A DNA stretch of 64,000 nucleotides from Bos javanicus. Taxonomy: Eukaryota > Chordata > Mammalia > Artiodactyla > Bovidae. The translations under genes and the position numbers were made by a program. The notes beneath the pieces were generated by a model. The model had not been told where the DNA came from, did not search any database, and saw nothing but the letters and a program-made list of their open reading frames with translations. The stretch lies in contig NC_083871.1 of the NCBI RefSeq assembly GCF_032452875.1, positions 2,827,692-2,891,691 on the forward strand, written 5' to 3'. Positions 1 through 12,880 of this stretch are shown here, piece after piece; within the stretch, counting starts at the first letter, position 1, and every line of letters starts with the position of its first letter.

Positions 1-676
1 GTGGAAAGGGAAAAAGTTGGCTTAAAGCTCAACATTCAGGAAACGAAGATCATGGCATCTGGTCCCATCACTTCATGGGAAATAGATGGGAAACAGTGTC
101 AGACTTTAGTTTTGGGGGGCTCCAAAATCACTGCAGATGGTGATTGCAGCCATGAAATTAAAAGATGCTTACTCCTTGGAAGGAAAGTTATGACCAACCT
201 AGATAGTATATTCAGAAGCAGAGACATTACTTTGCCAACAAAGGTCCGTCTAGTCAAGGCTATGGTTTTTCCTGTGGTCATGTATGGATGTGAGAGTTGG
301 ACTGTGAAGAACTGTGGTGTTGCAGAAGACTCTTGAGAGTCCCTTGGACTGCAAGGAGATCCAACCAGTCCATTCTGAAGGAGATCAGCCCTGGGACTTC
401 TTTGGAAGAAATTATGCTAAAGCTGAAACTCCAGTACTTTGGCTACCTTATGTGAAGAGTTGACTCATTGGAAAAGACTCTGATGCTGGGAGGGATTGGG
501 GCCCAGAGGAGAAGGGAACGACAGAGGATGAGATGGCTGGATGGCATCACTGACTCTATGGACATGAGTTTGAGTGCACTCTGGGAGTTGGTGATGGACA
601 GGAAGGCCTGGTGTGCTGCGATTTATGGGGTCACAAAGAGTTGGACATGACTGAGTGACTGAACTGAACTGAACTG
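1..676 (+). mobile_element. BovB (RTE) LINE, 3' half, cut by the window edge
   Basis: The plus-strand reading frame from position 1 gives the C-terminal part of the BovB reverse-transcriptase polyprotein: the region after the YADD box, then GRKVMTNLDSIF, DITLPTKVRLVKA and VMYGCESWTV. At 308/309 a 31-bp stretch present in the copy at 9210-10676 is missing, with a GAA microhomology at the joint. This shifts the frame and ends the ORF near 336. A second fragment (468-650) encodes the LDGITDSMDMSLS region. The 3' end is an (ACTGA)n tail at about 655-676. The element is inactive. It continues to the left of the window. Confidence 0.95.
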
Positions 677-2444
677 AGACTAACTAACCTTCCAGTCACA
701 TCTGTGCAGAATAGTTTTTCCTTTTTCTGCGGCATAGGCAAGGAGTCCTTTGTTTTCTTTGAGGTCGTCACATGAGTCCAAGTCCATCACAGCTCAAGGG
801 GTTGTAAGACTCCAAATGAGCGATTACATCCATTTTACTAGTAAATGAGAGCCTCTTCTTGCTCTTGATTTATTGTAACAATTGTTCTGGCTTCAGTCAA
901 TCCTGCCTTCACGATTGTCTAGTGAATTCTAGTCTTTTTTTGGATATCAATATTCAAGTCCTCTTTTGAATCTTTTAATTTTCTTATCTGGTTTGTACCT
1001 GCATCATGTCCTGCTGACCTACTGTTACATAGAGGTAACGTGTGACAATTCTGATCATGGAATTAAATACATAGCAGAGTAGATATGAGGACAGTGGAGG
1101 AAAGAGGGGGAACTCTCTTCTAAAATCTCAGGGCACACATAAGAAATTTATAACTTTCTGACTCAGGTTTTTAGGAGTTTTGACTGATTCTCTTTGTATT
1201 CTACATTGCTTTGAACCTCTTTCTGGCTTTCTCCTTATCACAGAATGTGTAGCATCAGCTTCCCAATGAAAAGTGACTGCACAGCTACCATTGCTATTGT
1301 CCATGGGAAGGCAGGGAATGGGGAGTATGTGGGGGAGAAAAGCAGGAAGGAGAAGTAGAAATTTACTGCATTAAATCATGTTTCTTTCTCTCTCTCTCTT
1401 TTTCCAATAGCCACAGAAAAACTGCCTTAACATTTCATTCAACTTAAATCCATTAAATCACATGAACATTTTAGTTATATTTTTCATGATACTATCTGAA
1501 ATACATCATATACTTACAGAGTGTTTATTTAATATTCTGCAAGCTATAACTTACTTCTTTTTAAAGTATAATAAACTAAGAATCAGGGAAGGCAATGAAA
1601 TTTACAGATAAAATGTTAAAGGACACAGAGATAATAAATGACTAACTCAAGTGTAGATTTTCTTTATAGCATATTATATATATACACTTAAAACCATCCA
1701 CAATAACTGTTTGAAAAAATGACAAAGAAAATGCAGTCCATACCAAACTACAAAACAAAAGAAGCATTTATCTACCATCAAATCTGTAAGAAGTGTTAAA
1801 TTTTGTGCAGGATAGTAAATTAAAATAATATTAGGATCAAGTAGGATCAAGGTGAAAGAAAGAGAGATATACTGAGATTATGTGTGTCTCAGGAATTCCT
1901 GCTTATTGGAACTCTATAGAATACACCTTTAACTCTTCATCTCATTTAAAACGTGAGCTGAGAATATGATCCATGTTTCTCAGTTTATTTTCCTTTTGGT
2001 TAATGTTATTAGGTAAGGTAAACACACAAATACAATAAATCAAGCTGAAGACAGCAATTGGTATAAGAGTTTTCCAGCATTTGGAAGAAAAATCATCAAC
2101 ATATATTAGTGAGCCTATTATGCACAGTAGTCACTTGCAGGAATGTAGGTCCTTGTCAAGCCCAGAGTCTTCAACCTTGATTCCTAGTTTTTAGAGCTTT
2201 TGCTCTACCCTAAAGACATTTTTTTTTTTTTAAGGACCATAAATATGGTATGTCAACCCAGTGTCCTATCCAAGGACAAATCAGTAGGAGTCAGGTCATT
2301 TAAAGGCTTTGCCTTTTTCTTCATGTACTGGGCTCATATTGAGGCAGTGTTAGTGATACCCAGATGGATATGATTTGAAGAAAAAACTTCTCATCCTAAA
2401 ATGGCTCTCCTTTTCAGTGGTGTTATGCCATAAATGTCAGTAAT
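677..2444. other. Unassigned intergenic sequence
   Basis: There is no ORF over 60 codons and no repeat family I can name with confidence. The sequence is AT-rich with a T-run near 2220-2232. The first 400 bases have moderately balanced composition and could be an old retroviral or LINE fragment, but I cannot place them. Confidence 0.4.
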
Positions 2445-2595
2445 AGCTACTTTTTAAATTTAGGCACTTTTCAAAGAAGTTTTGAATTTACAGAAAAGTT
2501 GAGCAGAAAATAGAGTCCCCATATAACCACTAGCCCCTCCCCCATTTCTCCTATTAACACCTTACATTAATGCAGCAAATGTATTATAATCAATG

Positions 2596-2636
<41 letters not shown>

Positions 2637-3005
2637 AACTAAAGTCCAGAGTTCACATTAAGGATTATGATTTGTGTTGTATAGAATTGTGTATTTTAAT
2701 AACTATATCATGATATGTATTCACCACTACCACATCACACACAGCAGTGTGCCTGCACTAAACATTGTCTGTGATCCATCTGTTCCCCCACTCCCTCTCT
2801 CCTCTGTTCACAGAGGAGAACCACTGATCAGGAGAACCCCCTGGCAACCACTGATCTTTTACTGTCTCCACAGTTTAAACATTTCAGAATGTCATATAGT
2901 TGAAATTATACTGAATGTAGCATTTTCAAATTGACTTCTTTCACCAAGTAATACATATTTAAAATTGCTCCATACATTTTTATGGCTTGATAGCTTGTTT
3001 ATTTT
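2445..3005 (-). mobile_element. Old L1 (L1M type) 3' UTR fragment
   Basis: On the plus strand this is the antisense of a mammalian L1 3' UTR. It has the typical order: a segment about a base-poor 'cagaaaagttgagcag' stretch, 'ccctggcaaccactgatc', then 'cagaatgtcatatagttg'. A (TA)n run has expanded inside it. The remaining 285 bases up to 3290 are unassigned. The small plus-strand ORF at 2674-2934 lies entirely in this non-coding repeat and is not a gene. Confidence 0.7.
2600..2629. repeat. (TA)n microsatellite
   Basis: About 15 uninterrupted TA units lie within the old L1 3' UTR fragment. Confidence 0.98.
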
Positions 3006-3494
3006 TATTTAGAATAATAATACATTTTGTTATTTTGGTAATTTAGCGTACAGGATTTGGTTAAGCATCAGGCATGGTACAATCATTTAGCTCCAACCAT
3101 GATATCATTACAAGTCCAGTTTCCTTCCATCATCTCCCTCTAGCATCTTCTGTGAAATGACTTTGCCCCAAGGTATCTCCCTTCATGACTGTGAAATTAT
3201 TGCAGGATTTTCCATTATTATGATTGTATAAGATCCCATCCAAAAGAAAAGACATATGACAACCACTTTCTTTTCTTTTTTCTTTAGTTTGTTTCCCTTT
3301 TTTATTGTGGTAGCATGACATAAAAATTATGATTTTAATCATTTTTAAGAGTTAAGTTCAATGGCATTAAATGTATTCATGTTGTTGGGTAATTGTCACT
3401 ACTATCTAACTTCAGAACTTTTTTGTCATCCCATCATGAAATTTTGAGATTCTCACTCGTTGGGAAACAACTCCACATTCTTCTTTTTTTTGTT

Positions 3495-3518
3495 TGTGTG
3501 TGTGTGTGTGTGTGTGTG
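3495..3518. repeat. (TG)n microsatellite
   Basis: Twelve TG units interrupt the old L1 sequence. Confidence 0.97.
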
Positions 3519-4048
3519 TTTTTACATCTTTGATGACATTTTTATTTTTCTTCAGATGGATTCTTGAATTTGGGTTACTAGGTCAAAATTTAGAAACATT
3601 TTTTACAGTTAACACTAGCAAATATACATACTCCAAGGAGTATACAAGAGCAATTTTTCATGCAACTTAGTCACATTTGGATATATTCTTCATCGCAACT
3701 CTTGGTAACCTCTATTCTACTTTCTCTCTCTAAAAATTTGTCTGCTTTAGGAACATCAGCCACCAAAGAACAATTGTAGAATATTATTTCTGATTCTAAC
3801 TGTTTTATTTATCATTTTGAATGCTGCTTTCTAGGTTCATCCTTGTTAAAGCATGTAGCAGAATTTCATCCCTTTTTATAGCCATTGTATGTGAATCCCA
3901 CATTTTGTGTATTGATTCATACGTAGATAGGCATTATGGCTGTTTCCAATTTTTGTAGCTATGAATAGTGCTGCTATGGACACCGGTGTTCAAATGTCTA
4001 TTTGAGTCTCTACTTTCAATTTTTTGGATTATATACCTAGAAGTGGAA

Positions 4049-4257
4049 CCAGTGAAGCTGTTCAGTCGTGTTCGACTCTTTGTGACTCCATGGACCGGAG
4101 CCTACCAGGCTCCTCTATCCATGGAATTTTCTGGACAAGAGTACTGCAGTGAGTTGCCATTTGCTTCTTCAGGGTATCTTCCCAACCCAGGGATTGAACC
4201 CAGGTTTCCTGCATTACAGGCAGATGTGTTACCATCTGAGCCACCAGGGAAGCCCTT
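4049..4257 (-). mobile_element. Bov-tA SINE
   Basis: Reverse complement of a tRNA-Glu-headed Bov-tA: the tail half comes first, and the head, with its B-box-like 'gggattgaaccc' and the terminal 'ccaccagggaagccc', comes last. It is flanked by an 11-bp direct repeat TAGAAGTGGAA (4038-4048 and 4258-4268), a clean target-site duplication. Confidence 0.95.
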
Positions 4258-4439
4258 TAGAAGTGGAAAAGCTTGATTATTTTCTTTGTTCAATTATTTT
4301 GAGGGACTATCACACTGTTTTCTAAAGCAGCATAACATTTCACTTTCTCACCACCAAACAGGTTCCAATTTCTTTACATTTTCCCAAACACCTCTAATTT
4401 TCTGTGCTTTTTGTTTGGTTGGTTAGTTTTTCTTTATTT

Positions 4440-4780
4440 ATTTTCTTTTTTTTTTTTTTTTGGTAGAATGGGTAGGATATTTAAAGTATGCCTACAACTC
4501 AATAATTTAAAAAAAAACAGCAATTAAAAATGGGCAAATTATTTGAATAGAAAATTTTTCAAAGAAGATATACTGTTGAACAACAGGCATATGAGAAGAT
4601 GTTTATCCCTAATTATTGCAGAAATGAAAGCCAAAACCACAGTGAGATAGAACCTTGCCCCTGTTAGAATGGCTACTATTGAAAAAGACAAATGCTGGAG
4701 ATGATGTGGATAAAATAGGAAACTTATACACAATTCATGGCATAGTAAGACTGAGAACTTCAAAAACTAATAATAATAGT
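4440..4780 (+). mobile_element. L1 ORF2 C-terminal fragment in inverted orientation
   Basis: After a T-run (4448-4461), plus-strand sequence matches the end of L1 ORF2 in sense. It includes the 'aaatgggcaaatt...' and 'aatgctggagatgatgtgg' landmarks typical of the ORF2 C-terminus. It is opposite to the surrounding L1, which carries the same stretch antisense near 5457-5830. It is therefore either a separate insertion or an inverted piece. Confidence 0.6.
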
Positions 4781-4829
4781 GGCATAGAATTGAACAACAA
4801 CAACAACAAAATAGGCAGGAACGTTATGG

Positions 4830-5456
4830 GGTCATCCCAGAGACAACCCCTTATGTCCTCTACCCACCTCTTGTTTATAGAAAAGCTTTAGCCTCATGGA
4901 TCTTCCTTGATTTTCAAAAGGAAGTTAGGAAATACAGAAAAAAAAAAAAAGAAGAAAGAAAGCAATCAAACACAACCAAATAATGATAGTTTAGGCATAA
5001 AGCAATTTTAAGGACCCTATTACCTTCTTAAAGTCTATAAATAATATTCTGGGCGAGTTCCTTGAATTGTTTTGCAGACAGTGAAACCCCCAGCATATAG
5101 AAGTTAACATCAACTGACCACAGGTACACAGACCCCACATTAGTTGGAGCCAGAAAGTTAACGATGCTGACTTCCTTGACCTTACTACAAACTAATCAAA
5201 GAATGACTGTCTTTGAGCTGATCAGACACCATGCAACCTTCTCCCTCACTTTGCCTTTAAAAATGCTGTCCCCTGAGAACCACCAGGGAGTTCAGTTCTC
5301 TTAAGCATGAGCTGTTCATTCTCCTTGCTTGGGCCCAGGTTGAGTGTCTCACAAAAAAAAAAAAAAAAAACAACTGTATTTTTCTTTACCACATTCTGGT
5401 GTCAGTAGGTTGACTTCAACCCCCTTGAGTAAGCAGACCTAACTTTGGTTCCATAA
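4830..5456 (+). other. Possible solo LTR of an endogenous retrovirus
   Basis: This block of non-L1 sequence interrupts the L1. It has an A-rich tract at 4937-4950, a TATA-like 'cctttaaaaatg' near 5250, a following 'gagctgttcattctccttgcttgg' type U3/R region and an A-run at 5353-5370. These features resemble a gammaretroviral-type LTR. I cannot define its TG/CA ends or a target duplication, so the call is tentative. Confidence 0.4.
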
Positions 5457-5525
5457 CAGCATCTTAATGGATGTGAAATGATGTATCACTGCACTTTTCA
5501 TTTGCATTTCCATAGTGAGTAGTAA

Positions 5526-5731
5526 GGGCTTCTCTGATGGCTCAGATGGGAAAGAATTCACCTGCAATGTGGGAGACCTGGGCTTGATCCCTGGATTGGG
5601 AAGATCCACTGGAAGAAGGCATGGCAACCCACTCCAGTATTCTTGCCTGGAGAATCCCCATGGACAGAGGACCCTGGAGGACTACAGTCCGTGAGGTCAC
5701 AAAGAGTCAGACACAACTGAGAGACTAAGCA
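5526..5731 (+). mobile_element. Bov-tA SINE
   Basis: Full-length head-to-tail Bov-tA with the head 'gatggctcagatggg', a decayed B box 'gggcttgatccctgg' and tail 'gagtcagacacaactgag'. Imperfect flanking repeats (AGTGAGTAGTA / AGTGATTAGTA) suggest the target duplication. Confidence 0.93.
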
Positions 5732-8700
5732 CAGTGATTAGTAGTGTTGAATAATGTTAAGTATCTTTACACATACTTGTTGTCCATCTGTATATCATCT
5801 TTGGATAGATGTCCATTCAAGTCTTTAGCTCATTTTTGAATTGAGTTTCTGATGTTGTTGAGTTAAATGATGTTTATATATTCTGGATATCTATGCATTA
5901 GATCTAATTTGCAAATGCTTTCTCAAATTTTGTACATTGTCTTTCCAGTTTCTTTGGAGTGCCTTAATGCACAGAAGATATTTTTTAATTTGGATAAAAT
6001 ACAACTTCTATATTTCTTCTTTTTGTTGCCTATGCTGTTGAGAAATCAATGTTCAATATCATGCTATAAACATTAAGATTTTTTCTAAGAGTTTTATAAT
6101 AAATTTTATAGCTTTAACTCTCTTGTTTAGTTTGATCCATTTTGAGCTAATTTTTGTGTATGGTAGAAGGTAATATTCTATCTTCACTCTTGCATATGGA
6201 TATTTAGTTTCCAAATACCATTTGCTTAAAAAAAATTATCTCTCTTCACTATCTCATGGTCTAGGCAGTCTTGTCAAAATCACTTGAAAATATATGTGAA
6301 GGTTTACTTCAGGTTTTTCTATTCTATTTCATTGGTTTATGTACTTGCCTTTATGCCAGTATCACATTTTGATTACTATCACTTTAGAGTAATTTTTAAA
6401 ATCAGGAAATGTGGTGCCTCCAACTTTGTATATCATTTTCAAGATTTCTTTTTGATATTTGGGTGTCCATTGAAATTTCCTACAAATTTTTAAATAAGCT
6501 TTTTCCTCTCTGCATTAAAATTTGGGACTTTTTAGAAGCTTTTAATTGAATCAGCACTTAACTTTGGGTAACATTTACATCTGGACAATAAATCTTCTAA
6601 TCATGACTAAGTAATGTCTTTCCATTCTTTTTACATTGCAATCAATTCCCTTCAGCAATGTGCTGTATTTTTAATGTAAATTCTTTGCTTCCTAGATTGC
6701 ATTTATTTCTATATATTTTTTCTATTTATCATGCATTGAATTATTACTTATTTTTTCAGACTGCTCATTGTTAGTATACAGAAACACAATTGCTTTTAAT
6801 ACATTGAATTTGTCCTGAAATCTTGGTAAATATGTTTAGTCATTCTAGAAATTTTTGTGAGGGGAGGGATCTAGAGGGCTTTCTACATATAGAATCATGT
6901 CATCTGCAAATAGAAATAATTTTATTTCTTCATTTTTTCATGGATGACTTTTGTTTTTCTTGTCAAATTGCTCAAGCTTCAATTTTGAGCATATTCTGCT
7001 GAATAATGATGTTAGTGGAAAACCATTTTTTTTCTCTGTTGAGTATTATTAGATGCAGACTATTATGTTGAAGAAGTTTACTCCTAGTTGGTTGAGTCAT
7101 TTTTATCATGAAAGGGTGTTGAATTTTATCAAATGATTTTTCTCTATCAACTGAAATGATCATGCTTTTTTTTCTCCCTTCATTCCATTAATGTGGTGTA
7201 TTACACTGATTAATTTTTTATGCTAAATCATACTTTCATTTCCAGAAATGAATCCCACTTTATCATGGTATATGATTTTTTTAATATACCACTGATTTTG
7301 GTTCACTGGTATTTTGTTGAGGAGCTCTGTATTAATATTGATAAAAGCTATTGGTTTATATAGTTTTCTTTAGCTTTGGAATCAAGGTAATATAAATCAT
7401 TGCAAAAAAAAGCATATTCTCTTGTTTTTTTATCATAAAAATTACAGTTTTACCATTTCTTTTTAAATTTAATTTATTTTAATTGGAGACTAATTACTTT
7501 TCAATATTGTAGTGGTTTTACCATACATTGACATGAATCAGCCATTGGTGTACATGTGTTCCCCATCCCGAAACCCCCTCCTACTCCCTCCCCATCCCAT
7601 CCCTCAAGGTCATCCCAGTACACCCGCCCTGAGTTTTTGCTGTCTCACATATAGGGTTATCATTACCATCTTTCTAAATTACATATATATGCATTAGTAT
7701 GTTGTATTGGTGTTTTTCTTTCTGGCTTACTTCACTCTGTATAACAGGCTCCAGTTTCATCCACCTCATTAGAACTGATTCAAATGTATTCTTTTTAATG
7801 GCTGAGGAATATTCCATTGTGTATATGTACCACAGCTTTCTTATCCATTCGTCTGCGGATGGACATCTAAGTTGCTTCCATGTCCTGGCTATTGTAAACA
7901 GTGCTGCAATTAACATTGGAGTACATGTGTCTCTTTCAGTTCTGGTTTCCTTGGTGTGTATGCACAGCAGTGGGATTGCTGGGTTATATGGCAGTTTTAT
8001 TTCCAGTTTTTAAGGAATCTCCACACTGTTCTCCATAGTGGCTCTACTAGTTTACATTCCCACTAATAATGCAAGAGGGTTCCTTTTTCTACACACCCTC
8101 TCCAGCATTTATTGTTTGTAGACTTTTGGATAGCAGCCATTCTGACCAGCATGAGATGTTACTTCATTGTGGTTTTGATTTTCATTTCTCTGATAATGAG
8201 TGATGTTGAGCATCTTTTCATGCATTTGTTAGTCATCTTTATGTCTTCTTTGGAGAAATGGCTGTTTAGTTCTTTGGCCCATTTTTTGATTGGGTCATTT
8301 ATTTATTTTTTTTTATTTATTTATTTATTTTTGAAATTGAGCTGCATGAACTGCTTGTATATTTTTTTAGATTAATTCTTTGTCAGTTGCTTAATTTTCT
8401 ATTATTTTATTCCATTCTGAAGGCTGTCTTTTCACCTTGCTTAGAGTTTCCTTCATTGTGCAAAAGCTTTTAAGTTTAATTAGGTCTCATTTGTTTATTT
8501 TTGCTTCTATTTCCATTATTATGGGAGGTGGGTCATAGAGGATCCTGCTGTGATTTATGTTGGAGAGTGTTTTGCCTATATTTTCCTCTCAGAGTCTTAT
8601 AGTTTCTGGTCTTACATTTAGATCTTTAATCCATTTTGAAATTATTTTTGTGTATAGTGTTAGAAAGTGTTCTAGTTTCATTCTTTTACAAGTGGTTGAC

Positions 8701-9209
8701 CAGTTTTCCCAGCACCAATTGTTAAAGAGATTATCTTCTCTCCATTGTATATTCTTGCCTGTTTGTCAAAGATATGGTGTCCATAAGTGTGTGGGTTTAT
8801 CTCTGGGCTTTCTATTGTGTTCCATTGATCTATATTTCTGTCTCTGTACCAGTACCATACTGTCTTGATGACTGTAGGTTTGCAGTATATCCTGAAGTCA
8901 GGCAGGTTGATTGCTCCAGTTCCATTCTTCTTTCTCAAGATTGCTTTGGCTATTCAAGGTTTTTGTATTTTCATAAAAATTGTGAAATTATTTGTTCTAG
9001 ATCTGTGAAAAATACCATTAGTAGCTTGATAGGGATTGCACTGAACCTATAGATTGCTTTGGGTAGTATTCTCATTTTCACTATATTAATTCTTCTAATC
9101 CATGAACATGGTATATTTCTCCATCTATTTGTGTCCTCTTTGATTTGTTTCATCAGTGTTTTATAGTTTTCTGTATATAGGTCTTTTGTGTCTTTAGGTA
9201 GTTTCTAAG

Positions 9210-10676
9210 CTAGTGGAGGTGATAAAATTCCAGTTGAGCTATTCCAAATCCTGAAATATGATGCTGTGAAAGTGCTGCACTCAATATGCCAGCACATTTG
9301 GAAAACTCAGCAGTGGCCACAGGACTGGAAAAGGTCAGTTTTCATTCCAATCCCAAAGAGGGGCAATGCCAAAGAATGCTCAAATTACCACACAATTGCA
9401 CTCATCTCACACGCTAGTAAAGTAATGCTTAAAATTCTCCAAGCCAGGCTTCAGCAGTATGTGAACCGTGAACTTCCTGATGTTCAAGATGGTTTTAGAA
9501 AGGGCAGAGGAACCAGAGATCAGATTGCCAACATCTGCTGGATCATGGAAAAGGCAAGAGAGCTCCAGAAAAAACATCTATTTCTGCTTCATTGACTATG
9601 CCAAAGCCTTTGACTGTGTGGATCACAATAAACTGGAAAATTCTGAAAGAGATGGGAATACCAGACCACCTGATCTGCCTCTTGAGAAATTTGTATGCAG
9701 GTCAGGAAGCAACAGTTAGAACTGGACATGGAAAAACAGACTGATTCCAAATAGGAAAAGGGTACGTCAAGACTGTATATTGTCACTCTGTTTATTTAAC
9801 TTATATGCAGAGTACATCATGTGAAACGCTGGACTGGAAGAAACACAAGCTGGAATCAAGATTTCCAGGAGAAATATCAATAACCTCAGATGTGCAGATG
9901 ATACCACCCTTATGGCAGAAAGTGAAGAGGAACTAAAAAGCCTCTTGATGAAGGTGAAAGTGAAGAGTGAAAAAGTTGGCTTAAAGCTCAACATTCAGAA
10001 AAGGAAGATCATGGCATCCGGTCCCATCACTTCATGGGAAACAGATGGGGAAACAGTGGAAACAGTGTCAGACTTTATTTTTCTGGGCTCAAAAATCACT
10101 ACAGATGGTGACTGCAGCAATGAAATTAAAAGACGCTTACTCCTTGGAAGGAAAGTTATGACCAACCGAGATAGCATATTCAAAAGCAGAGACATTACTT
10201 TGCCAACAAAGGTTCGGCTAGTCAAGGCTGTCGTCATGTATGGATGTGAAAGTTGGACTGTGAAGAAGGCTGAGCGCCGAAAAATTGATGCTTTTGAACT
10301 GTGGTGTTGAAGAAGACTCTTGAGAGTCCCTTGGACTGCAAGGAGATCCAACCAGTCCATTCTGAAGGAGATCAGCCCTGGGATTTCTTTGGAAGGAATG
10401 ATGCTAAAGCTGAAACTCCAGTACTTTGGCCGCCTCGTGTGAAGAGTTGACTCATTTGAAAAGCCTCTGATGCTGGGAGGGATTGGGGGCAAGAGGAGAA
10501 GGAGACAACAGAGGATAAGATGGCTGGATGGCATCACTGACTCGATGGACGTGAGTCTGAGTGCACTCCGGGAGTTAGTGATGGACAGGGAGGCCTTGCG
10601 TGCTGCGATTCATGGGGTCACAAAGAGTTGGACACAACTGAGTCAGACACGACTGATCTGATCTGATCTGATCTGA
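9210..10676 (+). mobile_element. BovB LINE, 5'-truncated, with RT pseudogene
   Basis: It begins inside the polyprotein ('ctagtggaggtgat') and ends with a (GATCT)n tail. It is nested in the L1 ORF2; a short TTCTAA/TTCCTAA repeat at its edges fits a target duplication. The frame 9266-9595 gives the RT fingers and palm (GNAKECSNYHTIALISHASKV, LQQYVNRELPDVQDGFRKGRG). An extra A in the run near 9572 shifts the frame. Loss of two bases near 9633 shifts it again after DYAKAFDCVDHNKL. The catalytic box is CADD (9891-9902) rather than YADD. The second frame (9912-10310) runs through the thumb and C-terminal domain, then stops at a TGA where neighbours have TGG. The plus-strand frame at 10470-10661 covers the C-terminal end. 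Confidence 0.95.
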
Positions 10677-12769
10677 TTCCTAATTGTTTAATCTTCTCCT
10701 TGCAATAGTGAATGGGACTGTTTCCATTATTTCTCTTTCTGTTTTCTCATTGTTTGTGTATAGGAATGCACAGGCTTTCTGTATGTTAATTTTATATCCT
10801 GCAAATTTACTATATTCATTGATTAGGTCTGGTAATATCTGGTGTAGTCTTTAGGTTTTTCTATGTAGAGGATCATGTCATTTGCAAACAGTCAGAGTTT
10901 TACTTCTTATTTTCCAATCTGGATTCCTTTTATTTCTTTTTCTGTTCTGATTGCTGTGGCCAAAACTTCCAAAACTATGTTGAATAGTAGTGATGAGAGT
11001 GGACACCCTTTTCTTGTTCCTGACTTTAGGTGAAATGCTTTCAGTTTTTCACCATTGAGGATAATGTTTGCTGTGGGTTTGTCATATATAGGTTTTATTA
11101 TTTTGAGGTATGTTCATTCTATGTATGCTTTATGGAGGGTTTTTTTAAATCATAAATGGATGTTGAATTTTGTCAAAGGCTTTCTCTGCACCTGTTGAAA
11201 TAATCATATGATTTTTATCTTTCAGTTTGTTAATGTGGTGTATTACATTGATTGATTTGTGGATATTGAAGAATCTTTGCATCCTTAGGATAAAACCCAT
11301 TTGGTCATGATGTATGATCTTTTTAATGTTGTTTGATTCTGATTGCTAGAATTTTGTTAAGGATTTTTGCATCTATGTTCATCAGTGATATTGGCCTGTG
11401 GTTTTCTTTTTTTGTGGCATCTTTGTCTGGTTTTTGTATTAGGGTGATGGTAGCCTTATAGAATGAGTTTGCATGTTTACCTTCCTCTGCAATTTTCTGG
11501 AAGAGTTTTTGTAGAATAGGTGTTAGCTCTTCTCTAAATTTTTGGTAGAATTTAGCTGTGAAGCCATCTGGTCCTGGGCCTTTGTTTGCTGGAAGATTTC
11601 TGATTACAGTTTCGATTTCTGTGCTTGTGATGGGTCTATTAAGATTTTTGGTTTCTTCCTGGTTCAGTTTTGGAATGTTATGCATTTCCAAGAATTTGTA
11701 CATTTCTTCCAAGTTCCCCATTTTATTGGCATATAGTTGCTGATAGTAGTCTCTTATGGTCCTATGTATTTCTGTGCTTTCTGTTGTGATTTCTCCATTT
11801 TCATTTCTAAGTTTGTTGATTTGATTCTTCTCCCATTGTTTCTTGATGAGTCTGGCTAATGGTTTGTCTATTGTATTTATCTTCTCAAAGAACCAGCTTT
11901 TAGCTTTGTTGATTTTTGCTATAGTCTCTTGTTTCTTTTGCATTTATTTCTGCCCTAATTTTTAAGATTTCTTCCTCTACTAACCCTGGGGTTCTTCATT
12001 TCTTCCTTTTCTAGTTGCTTTAAGTGTAGAGTTAAGTTATTTATTTGACTTGTTTCTTGTTTCTTGAAGTAAGCCTCTGTTGCTATGAACCTTCCCCTTA
12101 GAACTGCTTTTACAATGTCCCATAGGTGTTGGGCTGTTGTCTTTTCATTTTCTTCTGTTTATATGCATATTTTGTTTTATTTTTTTATTTCATCTGTGAT
12201 TTGTTGATTACTCAAAAGTGTTCTGTTCAGCCTCCATATGTTGGAATTTTTAATAGTTTTTCTCTTGATTTGACATCTAATTTTACTGCATTGTGGTTAG
12301 AAAAGATGCTTGGAATGATTTCAATTTTTCTGAATTTACCAAGGGCTAGACTTATGGCCCAGGATGTGATCTACCCTGTAGAAGGTTCCATGTGCACTTG
12401 AGAAAAATTTGGAATTAATTGTTTTGTGGTGAAATGTCCTATAGATATCAGTTAGGCCTAACTGGTCCATTGTATCTTTTAAAGTTTGTGTTTCCTTGTT
12501 AGTTTTCTGTTTAGTTGATCTATCCATAGGTGTGAGTGGGGTATTAAAGTCTCCCAGTATTATTGTGTTATTGTTAATTTCCTCTTTCATACTTGTTAGA
12601 TTTGCCTTACATATTGTGGTGCTTCTATGTTGGGTGCATATATATTTATAATTGTTACATCTTCTTCTTGGATTGATCCTTTGATCATTATGTAGTGTCC
12701 TTATTTGTCTCTTTTCACAGCCTTCATTTTAAAGTCTGTTTTATCTGATATGAGTATTGCTACTCCTGT

Positions 12770-12880
12770 AACAATACTGCTTAACTATTATCTCCTCAAG
12801 TATTTTCTCATCTTCTTTCTTTTTGTCTTCTTCTGGACTCCTATGATTCAAATGTTGGGGCATTTAACATTGTCCCAGAG
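12770..12880 (-). repeat. Templated insertion: extra copy of an ORF1-region segment inside L1 ORF2
   Basis: About 105 bp here repeat the segment 13545-13649 of the same L1 in the same orientation. Both contain 'caagtattttctcat', 'gattcaaatgttgggg' and 'tttaacattgtccca'. The right junction uses a shared GGTCTCT. The surrounding L1 endonuclease-coding sequence is otherwise contiguous, so about ten native bases were replaced by this copy. Confidence 0.8.

Noticed and set aside
2674..2934. 86-codon plus-strand ORF
   Set aside because: It falls wholly inside an antisense old L1 3' UTR, which is non-coding.
9995..10537. 180-codon minus-strand ORF, the longest single-strand ORF after the L1 piece
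   Set aside because: It is the reverse-strand shadow of BovB C-terminal coding sequence. The same shadow frame recurs at other BovB copies.
10655..10676. (GATCT)n as a satellite or restriction-site array
   Set aside because: Only four to five units, always at the 3' end of BovB, so it is the element's tail.
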